This document shows, in pieces, positions 33,982 through 44,665 of a stretch of DNA of 64,000 nt. How positions within the stretch are numbered: position 1 is the stretch's first letter; every line of letters starts with the position of its first letter. The translations under genes and the position numbers were made by a program. The notes beneath the pieces were generated by a model, which was not told the origin of the DNA, did not search any database, and saw nothing but the letters and a program-made list of their open reading frames with translations. The stretch lies in the NCBI GenBank assembly GCA_039720395.1, contig CM077822.1:23519267-23583266 (forward strand), written 5' to 3'. Origin of the DNA: Liquidambar formosana. Its lineage: Eukaryota > Streptophyta > Magnoliopsida > Saxifragales > Altingiaceae.

Positions 33982-36900
33982 CTACTTTCTCTTTGCTGCC
34001 TTTTTTTTTGGATATGCGACAGACAATGGCTTCACTGTAATTGTTTCGCTCTCAATTGGAGTAGTTGTTTGCTTTGCCCATTGTGGTGTCCATGAACGGG
34101 GATGGTCACCCATGATTTCTTGTAGGATGTCCCGCCTGAAGCTTTGAACAGCTGTTGTTGTCATGGTCTCAGTTATTGGATATCCATAGGAGTAATCAAA
34201 AATGAGGTGGCATACAATGATTCCACAGTCGAGGCTGCAAAAGACATATTCACGAATTAATGTTTTTTACACGTTGGTATGTAGTGTTTGATGAATATCT
34301 GTTATGAAGCATTGTTTGACAGTAACATCATACTGTGCGTAGACAAAAAAATGATAGGAAATACAACTTTTTTGCATATATAAGGTGCAACAGTACCACT
34401 ATACTATGCTCAAACAATACTTAGAATACTCACGAGTATTCGTTTTGCTGGGGTGAATTTGCCACTGATTCAACCTCTATTTGCTCATTTTTATTGTCTT
34501 GCAGGCCCATTTTGTGCACGTACTCCATCTGTCATTATTTGAAAATGTTATAGTTGTAAGTAATAACATTTATGCATGAAAGATGTTTTTGGTTATGTGG
34601 ATGTTATTACCACTCTTTTTCCTTTATTGTAGTGGTTGTCCTCTATGCCATCTCGTGGGCGCATGGAGTTGTAATGTTTCCATGTCCCACTGTGAGTGTC
34701 GTGGACGAGCAAAGTCCAGTGGTTTTCAGCACCACCTGGCCTAGCAGCTGCAATAAGCGGGTAAAGGTGGTATCGGGCTCCTGATATGGCTGCTTCAATT
34801 ATTTTTTCGTCAAACCATTTGGATCTCAACTCGGCATCTGGGCTCTCGAAATATACCTGTAGTATCATCAAAAATCATTAGGCAAAATAGATTATAGCAT
34901 GACATGGTTGTACCAAGTACGTATCGTGTCATGATTACCATGCAAGTAGTTGGGATGTAATATGCGCGTCTATTTACTTTTTGTCACGTCATTATATCCC
35001 CAATTGCGTCGAGAACCTGCAAAATGTTAAGACAAATGAGGTTTACTAAGTTGTTGGGAAAGTAGGAATGGCAAAGTGAATACTAATAGTAAAGTGGTAC
35101 TTTTGTGAACAATGAAATGTGGTGATTCTAAACTAATCTCATAAAAGTATGTTGATACCATCGCTAGTACAATAGACAGACAACAGTGCATATTTCATGT
35201 TGAAAATATTGTAAAGAAACAGCGAGGTTGTGTTTTGCTAAATGAAAAAGATTATAAGTACTCATAAACAACTTTTAAATAGGTAAAGGATTTCATTCTT
35301 ACATTTCCGCTTGTGTCTCCTTCTATTAGCAACTGTCTGATATCCTTTAACTGCACAATGTTGGAACCATCTTCTGATCGCCAAACTGTTGCACTGCATA
35401 TATGTCAAAGTATTAGTAGCATCATTTTTTATTTAGCAAGGTGATATAATGGAATCTATAAGAAATTTTGGTGTAATAAATTTACTTGGAGAATTCTGTC
35501 TCAAACATTTGTTTCATTGTTCTTTCTCATCCACAGTTAGCAACTTTGCAATGGGAGATTGAGCTGAGAATGCTAGCTTTATGCCATCAGCATAAGATGG
35601 TATCTTGTCAACAAAGTCATCGACATCAAGCACTTCCTCATCAACAAGCTCTACTCCTTTTCCTTTGTCTTTCTTTGCAGCTGCCTTTTGTACTCCTTTC
35701 CCCTTCTTGCCTGTCTCATATGTGTATTCTGGTTTTTTGTTGTCCTTTTGAGTCCCTTGTTTGGATTTTACACGTTTTGCAAGGGATGATGGAGTAGGCT
35801 GTTTTTTGTTTGCACGGGATGGTTTTTTGCTTTTCTCTACAACTGGCGGGGTATCCTCCTTTTTTTCCTGCGAAACAAGATGATATCATCTGACAGTATC
35901 ATTACACTGTTTACACTTAGAAAACATCAACTCAGCATTGTTAATATATGGCATGACAGTAACAACATACTGTCACAGTAACGATATTATGTAATAGCAT
36001 CATCATACTGTTGAACGATTTAAAAGGGTATTAAACATTAGCAAAGAAATCAATCAATATATCAATTGTTAATGTAGGTATTGAAAAATATTCAAATTTT
36101 TTTCAATAAGTTGCAAAGTTCACAATTACCTTTTGGAAAGCTTGTGTGATGTTATGGACATTGAACTCGACAGTTTCCTCATCCAAGTCCTTCTCCACAT
36201 TTGTTTGTTTTTGCAAATTGTGCAATGCTTCCTGGTACATTTGGTGGAGTTGGTCGTACTCTTTTTGCTTAGCAGCCAGCTCTTTATGTACTTCCTTTAG
36301 CTTATTTAAAAGATTTGAATTTTGCAACTCCAAGGTCTTGATTTGAGCCTTTTTGGCAGCCCCTCCTTTTTCCACTGTCTGTATCTTTGACTTCAGTTGG
36401 TTTATGATTTCATCTTTGTCATCATACTTTCCTGGTTCTTTGCTTTTAGTAGCATCCTCATCAAGGGCAGCATGTGCAAGTTTTTGAATGCTGTCCATTG
36501 CCCATTTCAGTTCTTGTTCACTTACTTCCTCATCCTTTTCTTCAAGGATTTCTTCCTCATGAGGGGCATCACCACCCTCCTCTTTTGTAGCACTTTCCTC
36601 CCTTGCAGGAATGTCATCTTCTGTTCCATTTTGCTCATTAGATGAACCTTCACTGTCGCAGCTGCTACTCTCACCATCAGTGGATATGCGTTCACGCCCA
36701 ATCCCCAGTGTTTCTATCTTCACGTTGAACCTTTTAGCCTCATTCTTGGTAAATTCAATTTCACCACCGTACACCTGAAAGTCACAACACAGATGTATGC
36801 AACAGTTGGCATTATGAGTATTTTTGCAACAGTATTAACATACTGTTTACTGTGTATAATATGCAATAGAACCATCATAATGTCCATCGTTACAATTCTG

Positions 36901-38060
36901 AAACAGTACCAACATACTGTTTATCATATATAATATGACAGAACCAACATAATGTTCACCGTTACCATAGGCAACAATACCAACATACTGTTGCCTATAT
37001 TCACATGTTTTTTAAAGTATTTGTTTAATAGTATCAACATAATATTGTTTGTGAAAAAAAGGCTGTTAAGTTTTTGCAAAGAAGTCATTTACCTTATCAC
37101 TTTCTAATGAACGGAGTGAAACATCTTTCAAAACTTTGGTTAACTTACCAAGGTCCCATTTCATGAACCTTGGTATGTACTTTTTCCTTGTAGGTTTCAG
37201 CAATAAGCTATGCTCGCATAGCCAATACTGTAACATATGAAAAAAAAACAACATGTTAGTTCATTAGATATGTTTGTATAAAATATCACAAGTATAATGC
37301 AATTGTAGTTAGTATTGTCGTTTACCAACAAAGCAATAACACAACCAGTGACATTATTTGGTGTGTTGTGCAATTTATGAATTGATGCTTCCAAGTAACT
37401 CTTGATTGCGGAGGGCCAGTTGTACTTTTTCATGTCATCCAAGTTTTCCACATAGGGAACATAGCTCCAACTGAGTTGAGTGCCTGATGTGGGGAAGAAT
37501 ACTGTGACAAAGGCATACAAACATAGCAACCTTGCAACATCTTCGCTGTCTTCTTTTCCTGTTTTTTGTAGTGATTGTAAAAGCAGCCTCTCTATGGCAA
37601 GAGGATTTAATCTCTTCTCACCTGCACACATCCGGTCAACTAGTTGTTGGTTGGGTTTCTTGACAACACCCAAAGTAATATCTTCAGCGCCTGTGTGTAT
37701 GCCAAAAATTAGCGCGAAGTCACTACTCCTCAAGCTGAGTAGCTTATCACTAATTTGGAAACCCTTGTATGTAGGTGTGTAGGTTTTCAAAATTTTGACA
37801 ACATCTTCATCAAATTTTTTCACACACTTTAGCTTAACATTCCCTTGAACAAAGGGCCGGAAGAAATCCCAAAAAAGAGTTCTCTGTAGCTCATGTACAT
37901 GCCTTTCTTGCAAGTTTAGTTCTGATATCAATCTTGTCATTGCTTGTAGGTTAGACCGCATTTGCTTTTGTGGTTGCACCTTCTTTGGTGGTACATCTTC
38001 AACCTTTTTTTCTCTTAGAGGATTTGGATGTGGTTGATGCTTCACCCTCTCCTGTTTTCC
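33982..38060 (-). pseudogene. Ulp1-like cysteine protease gene of the MULE
   Basis: Eight exons fit GT..AG introns: 37326-38060 (DUF1985-like N-terminal region), 37093-37227, 36130-36774 (acidic, then a coiled coil), 35486-35867 (Lys-rich), 35303-35393, 34939-35016, 34611-34856 and 34434-34528, with a last exon 33982-34234 to the stop. The protease signature is ENHWTLLVHD (His near 34720) and LDCGIIVC (Cys 34225-34227). Ulp1 enzymes process SUMO; the MULE-borne family's substrate is unknown. Breaks: TGA at 34984-34986 where Trp is expected, and a 1-bp loss in 35486-35867 that stops the frame at its end. Tiny upstream exons (ATG at 39231-39233; near 38893-38911) are possible. Confidence 0.82.
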
Positions 38061-38085
38061 CTGCGAGAATAATGTATTTGAAATA

Positions 38086-38250
38086 AATATGTTGACAGTA
38101 TCAGCATACTGTTAAACGTTGAAAAAACAGCCAAATACATATATTGACAGTATCAGCATACTGTGATACTGTTAAGCATTGAAAAAACAGCCAAATACAT
38201 ATATTGACAGTATCAGCATACTGTTGAGCATTGAAAAAACCACGATTATT
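38086..38250 (-). repeat. 60-bp tandem repeat in Ulp1 gene intron
   Basis: Three diverged copies share GAAAAAACAGCCAAATACAT and each carries the palindrome ACAGTATCAGCATACTGT. They lie in the intron upstream of the exon ending at 38060. Confidence 0.8.
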
Positions 38251-39617
38251 ATTGGACAGTTACTAATATAATATCACACAGTATCATCATACTGTTGTAG
38301 CAAGAATGACATCAGTAAATTAATGTTTTAATAATGCACAGTAAAAATAAAGATGCACAGTGAAAACAAAATTTAACAAACCAAAAAAATTGAAATGTGA
38401 AAGTAATTTTCATTTGTCACAAGTTAGTTGCCAGTATACTGTTGACAGTACCAACATACTGTTGACAGTATAACATAGAAGGCCAAAATATTTGAAAAGC
38501 TGACCAAATACAAACAGTGCACATGTTTTGAACACAATGTCACAAGTAAAATGTGAAACAACATCACTTTACTGTTAGGGGCATAATGAAAATGGACTGA
38601 ATAATGTTTTTTTTTGGGTATTTTAAAGTCCAATAGGATTACATTACTGTTGGACATGCGAAATTTATATTATTGATCGAAAATTTCAAAAACCCCAAAT
38701 ATTATGTTCAAACCGAAAACAGAAACACAATAGGGAGTATCGTGTTACTATATAACGTGTTGATTATAGCACAGTACAAGCAATAACCTTCAAATAAGCA
38801 AATTAATCGGGGTTTTCACCAAAATTGGTTATATTATACACATCAAGAGTACCGATTTACTGTTAAATCATGATTTTACAGAACTTACATTCGAGAATTT
38901 CATAACCCTGAAATAAGCAAATCAATCGGGGGTTCGCGCGCAAATATTTGCATTACAATTTTTGGAATTTTAATCGACAAATAGTATCCTGTTACTTTAC
39001 CATATGGAGAATAGAGAATATTAATCGACAAAGAGTTCGGGGTAAACATTCAACACGGAACAACTAATCTGCTGTACGATTGATTCAATTTTTTGGGTTG
39101 TTTGTTATGTTTTATTCATAAAACATCGAATAACAGTAACAATGAGAAGTACAAATGCAGCGATTTAATATTTCGGACATGATAATAAGCAACGAAAACA
39201 CATTCGAATGGTTCTCTAACCTCTTTTCGGCATGTTTGTCGCGAAAGTGAGTCTGTAAATCTTCGAATGGTCTTCGACTGGTCTTCGAGTAGTGTTTTGG
39301 GACGCTGGAATGGCACGAAAAAAACCCTAGAATCGTTTCAACTTACTGTGCACCGAAGGGTTGTGACGTTTTGGTAAGTTTCAATTTGATTTGATTTGTG
39401 CTTCTATATTTTCGCCGGAAACTATGGAATAGTAATGCATGTTTTTCGGGTTGTATAGTAAAATGGCACGGTAGTAAATTAGTTGAAGTTTTAAAATAAG
39501 GGGTGTTTTAGTCCGTACAGTAACAAAAGGGGTTTTCATTAAACCTATTTTGATTTGGGGTCTATTGTAAGAGAGGTCTTATACATAGGGGCTTTGACCA
39601 AAATTCCCCTTTTTTAA

Positions 39618-39867
39618 ATAAAGAGTTGTTTGCCTTTAAGTGCAAACAACTCTAAATATTATTAATAAAAAACAAATTAAAATAAAAGAAAGAAAAAAGA
39701 CAATAAAAGATAAAAAGATAAATATTATCCCATCTTTTCTTACCCAGTCTTCCACCTTTATTTTGATCAACTAGATCTTCCAACAATTTTCCCTTAACAC
39801 TAAACACAGCTTTGGAATTCTAATTGCTCTGTTCTCCCTTCTTCTTATCATTGCCTGTACATTTGAC

Positions 39868-39868
<1 letters not shown>
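39618..39868. other. Spacer between MULE and LINE, with a perfect hairpin
   Basis: AT-rich sequence without a gene. At 39622-39653 AGAGTTGTTTGC and GCAAACAACTCT form a perfect 12-bp stem with an 8-base loop. Confidence 0.7.
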
Positions 39869-39899
<31 letters not shown>

Positions 39900-40066
39900 G
39901 AAAGGAGCTTAAGCATCAAAGAGAAAACCTGACATCCCAAGTAGGTTGGCACTCCAAATCATGTGTTATTAGCTCGATTCCTTAATGGGGAAATTAGCGT
40001 GTAGAACCCTTTTTTAGACTCATAAAGCCTTAAGTCTACTCACTAATCTTATAAAGTCTTAAGTCC

Positions 40067-43000
40067 TGTTAAGGATAACATGAGATAACCACAACTTAAA
40101 TTTTAAATATTCAAATTTCAAATATTTGTTGTATTCTATCTCCTCTAATCTTTATCCATGTAACCTCCTCAACTTTGAATTGTTTACAAAGTTATAAATA
40201 TATAACAGCTCTCTCAATCACATGTACAGTGAGAGCAACCTTTGCCTATTTTCTTGATTATTTTATGGTATCAGAGCCTATAGACTAACGTCACTCTGTT
40301 CAAATGGCAACCTCCTCTTCTTCTGTCCTTACTTCCTCATGTGCCCCCTTTGCTGCCAATTTCAACCACCCTTTGCCCATCAAACTCGATCATAACAATT
40401 TTCTTTTATGGCGTTCTTAGCTCCTTCCAATCCTTCGTGGCTATGATCTCGAAGGTTATGTTACTAGAAGTCACCCCTGCCCACCTCGAGTCGTCCAAAC
40501 AAATGGTTCGAACTCTTCTGGCAGTGATCTCGATAATGGTTAATCAACCATAAATCCAGCCTACATTGCTTGGCAAAGACAAGACTAGCTCTTATTAAGT
40601 TGGATTCTCTCCTCGTTGACTGAAGGTGTGTTAGCTCAAGTCATTAGGTATACCACTTCTAGTGCTGTTTGGGCTTCTCTTGAATGCATGTTTGCATCAC
40701 AATCTTATGCTCGTATTATGCAACTTCGTCTACAACTTCAAACGACGAAGAAAGGTTCTGAGAATATGATTGATTACCTTCAAAAAATGAAGTCCATTGC
40801 CGACAATCTCGTAGCTGCAGCACAAGGAGTCTTCGATACAGATCTTATTCTTTATATTTTAGCAGGACTTGGGCCAGAATATGATTCTTTTGTTGTCTCG
40901 GTTACTACTCGAACTGAGCTTTTGACTATTGATGACCTCCATGGTCTCCTTCTTAGCCATGAATATCGGCTAGAACAGATCAACCCATTAAGCCAGTTAA
41001 TCCATCCACAAATATCGCAACCCGCAACAACAATCGCCGCCATGGATCTACTCATTTCAATGGCAATTCTCGCTATACCAATAGTCCTCGAGATCACTCT
41101 AACAACCCCACAGCCTCCAATAATGCTCATTTTAATAGAAGGCGTGGACGTGGACGTGGTGATCGGACAAATTCTTTTTCTCACCAGTCTACTACTTCCT
41201 CAAATTTCTCTCGCCCTCAATGTCAAGTTTGCAATCGGGTCGAACACTCTGCTATCTCTTGCTACCATCGGTTTGATCATAATTATCAACTTGAGTCCAA
41301 CAATCAGCTTACAGCTATGGTCGCTTCGCAGGCTCCTATTTCTGATCCCGCCTGGTATCCAGATTCAGGTGCTACCAATCACTTGACTTTCGATCTCAAC
41401 AATCTTGCCACTCATTCCGAATACTAAGGAGCTGATCAAATTCGAGTTGGAAATGGGGCAGGTTTGAACATTAGTCACATTGGTTCTTCCAAAATTTCTT
41501 GTTCTTCTCGTCCATTATATTTACAAGATATTTTTCATTTTCCTGCCATCACTAAAAACTTATTAAGTGTTGCCAAATTCACAGCTGACAATGATATGTT
41601 TTTTGAATTCCATCTTGATTTTTGTCACATTAAGGATCGATACTCGGGGAAGGTCCTTCTTTGCGGGATGCTTGATCGTGGTCTTTATAAATTGGAGTCC
41701 AACAATTCTTCATCTAGATCAGATTCCTCCTTCCATGCTCTTGTCGGTACCCGTGCTTCCGTGGATATTTGGCATCAAAGGCTCGGTCATCTAGCTCCCA
41801 GAGTCGTCAATAAAGTTTTATCCTCCTTCCATTTGCTCGTTGAAAGAAATAAAAAGATGTCTTTTTGTTCCTCTTGTCAACTTGGGAAGAGTCACAAACT
41901 TCTTTTTTCACTTTCTAGTTCTTGTTCTTCATTTCCCTTAGAACTTGTTCATTCGGATGTATGGGGCCCTGTTCCTTTTTATTCAAATAATGGATTCCGG
42001 TTTTATGTGCATTTTATGGATGACTATTCCAAATACACCTGGCTTTACCCCATGGTTTGCAAATCTGAAGTGTTCACCATTTTTAAAAAATTTAAAGCTC
42101 ATGTGGAACTTCTGTTTGGCCAAAAAATCAAGAGCTTACAATCTGATTAGGGGGGTGAGTTTCGCAATGTATCTAAATTTCTTGCATCCCATGGCATTTC
42201 TCATCGATTGTTGTGTCCACACACCCATGAACAAAATGGGTCAGCTGAACGGAAACACCGTCATATAGTGGAGACTGGTCTCACTCTCATGGCCAATGCC
42301 TCTGTTCCACAAAAATATTGGGATGATGCGTTTCATGCAGAAATTTTCCTTATAAATCATATGCCTACACCAGTGCTTAAGAATATATCTCCATGGCAAC
42401 GACTTTTTGGAAAACCACCCGATTATTCTCTTTTTCGCATATTCGGATGTGCTTGCTTTCCCTATATTCGGCCTTATAATTCTCACAAGTTACAATATAG
42501 ATCACTTTGTTGTGTTTTCATGGGCTATAGTCTATCTCATAAAGGCTACAAATGTCTTCACCTAGACTCGGGTCGTCTCTTTATTGCCAGACATGTTATT
42601 TTTTATGAAACAAGCTTTCCTTCTGCAGATAAACAATCAAGTTCAACACCCATATCACCTCCTATCTCTGTTAGTGTTCTTCCAGTGCTTGCCCCTTGCT
42701 CAACTAGCACCTCTTTGTTCATCAATGCACCTTCTATACCCCCTACAACTTGCTCCCCTTCTCCCCTGAATCCTTTTCTTTTACCATCCTCCAACCCACC
42801 ACCCTCCTCTACATCACAAACACAACCAACTCACCCTATGATTACCCACTCTAAAGACAACACTAGAAAACCCCGAGTTTTTGCCGCTACTCGCTATCCT
42901 CTCCCTTTGGATTCCACCCCAACTGAACCCACTTGTTTCACCCAAGCTCAAAAAGATGAAAACTGGCGCATGGCAATGGTAGACGAGTATAATGCCTTCA

Positions 43001-44665
43001 TCAGAAATGGTACTTGGAAACTTGTTCCTCCCTCTGCCCAACAAAATCTCATTGGTTGTAAATGGGTGTTTTGTTTAAAAAGGAAAGCTGATGGAACTAT
43101 TGATCGATACAAAGCTTGCCTTGTGGCCAAGGGTTTTAATCAAGAACCCGGCATTGATTACAGTGACACTTATAGCCCAGTTGTAAAACCCACTACTATC
43201 CGTGTTGTTCTTACCCTTGCATTGTCAAAAGGTTAGGCTCTACGCCAACTTGATGTTCAAAATGCCTTTATCCATGGTATTTTGGCTAAAGATGTATATA
43301 TGGCTCAACCCACAAGCTTCATTGATCCCAAATTTGCACACTATGTCTACAAGCTTCACAAGGCCCTCTATGGCCTTAAACAGGCCCCATGGGCTTGGTT
43401 TCAACAACTCAACTCCAGACTTTGTGAATTGGGTTTCATTGGTTCTTCTACTGATATCTCACTCTTTATTCGTCACTAGCATGGCCATACAACCATCTTG
43501 TTGGTGTACATGGATGATATTATTATCACAGGTAGCAATGATCAAGCTCTTTTGGAATTAATTTCTCATTTGGCCTCTGCCTTTGCAATTAAAGACTTGG
43601 GTCCACTCAATTATTTTTTGGGGATTGAAGCTCGTTGAACAGATCAGGGATTATTTTTGTCTAAAGCTAAGTACATTGCTGATATTCTTACTCGAGTTAA
43701 AATGGACGGTGCTAAGCCATGCAATACCCCTGTTATGACTGGTTCTCAGTTGTCTCAATGTAATGGTGATCCCTTTCCTGATCCTACTCTCTATTGCAGC
43801 ACAGTTGGCGCCCTCCAATATCTAACCATCACGAGACCTGAAATTGCTTACTCAATTAACAAGGTGTGTCAATTCATGCATAGTCCTACCGATATTCATT
43901 GGGCTGCTGTGAAGCGTATTTTACGCTATTTAAAAGGCACTCTTGATTATGGCTTATTTCTTCACACTGCTCCTCAGCTTTCTTTGCATGGTTTCACAGA
44001 CGCCGATTGGGCAGGGAACCTGATGATCGTCGCTCCACAAGTGGTTATTGTATTTTTCGTGGGCCTAATTTGATTTCTTGGAGCTCAAAGAAACAACCTG
44101 TGGTTGCTCGCTCAAGTACCGAATCTGAATATCGAGGTCTTGCTTATGCTACTGCGGAAATTACATGGCTTCAGTATCTTCTTCGTGATCTTAGAGTTTC
44201 TCTCCATGCTCCGCCTATTCTTTGGTGTGATAACATTGGTGCAATATATCTCTTGGCCAATCCGATTTTTCATGCTCGAACAAAACATATAGAGATTGAC
44301 TTTCATTTCGTGCGGGAGAAAGTTGCTCGCAAAGACTTAGATGTTCGTTTTATCTCCACCATTGATCAAGTGGCTGATATTATGACTAAGGGTCTCTCTT
44401 CTTGCAGGTTTCTCTTCATGCGTAACAAGCTTAAGGTGACTCCATCCCCTTTTCGCTTGCGGGGGCGTGTTAAGGATAACATGAGATAACCACAACTTAA
44501 ATTTTAAATATTCAAATTTCAAATATTTGTTGTACTCTATCTCATCTAATCTTTATCCATGTAACCTCCTCAATTTTGAATTGCTTACAAAGTTATAAAT
44601 ACATAACAGCTCTCTCAATCACATGTACAGTGAGATCAGCCTTTGCCTATTTTCTTGATTATTTT
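40067..44665 (+). mobile_element. Copia retrotransposon, plus strand
   Basis: LTRs 40067-40264 and 44468-44665 are both 198 bp and differ at seven positions. Target duplication AGTCC is at 40062-40066 and 44666-44670. The LTRs start TG but seem to end TATTTT rather than CA. The primer site TGGTATCAGAGCC (initiator tRNA-Met type) starts at 40266. A polypurine-like GCGGGGGCG precedes the right LTR. The Copia domain order confirms the class. Confidence 0.95.
40304..44487 (+). pseudogene. Copia gag-pol polyprotein, RE-like, degenerate
   Basis: Starts at ATG 40304. Gag part to about 41240 (LQTTKKGSENMIDYLQKMKSIADNL, an RRGRGRGD stretch, CQVCNR knuckle). Protease near 41350 (WYPDSGATNHLT), GAG-pre-integrase (WHQRLGHLAP, CSSCQLGKSH), integrase ([20 protein letters not shown]), reverse transcriptase ([37 protein letters not shown]) and RNase H ([18 protein letters not shown]). 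Breaks: stops early in gag, at 41425-41427, 42148-42150, 43234-43236, 43477-43479 and 43636-43638, and frameshifts in gag (about 41000-41100) and near 44010. It belongs with the Arabidopsis RE1/RE2-like group. Confidence 0.93.

Larger units (their letters stand above)
30671..39609 (+). mobile_element. Mutator-like element (MULE) with transposase and Ulp1-like gene
   Basis: Ends are GGGGAAATTAGC (left) and, complemented, GGGGAATTTTGG (right), with further weak similarity over about 60 bases (CCCCTA near +18, GACC/GACT near +33). Flanks show TTTTTTAA at 30663-30670 and 39610-39617, a short duplication of the kind MULEs make, though low in complexity. Inside are a MuDR-type transposase gene on the plus strand and a convergent Ulp1-like protease gene on the minus strand. 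This gene pair is known from the Kaonashi-type (KI) MULEs of plants. Both genes carry stops, so it is not autonomous now. Confidence 0.85.
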
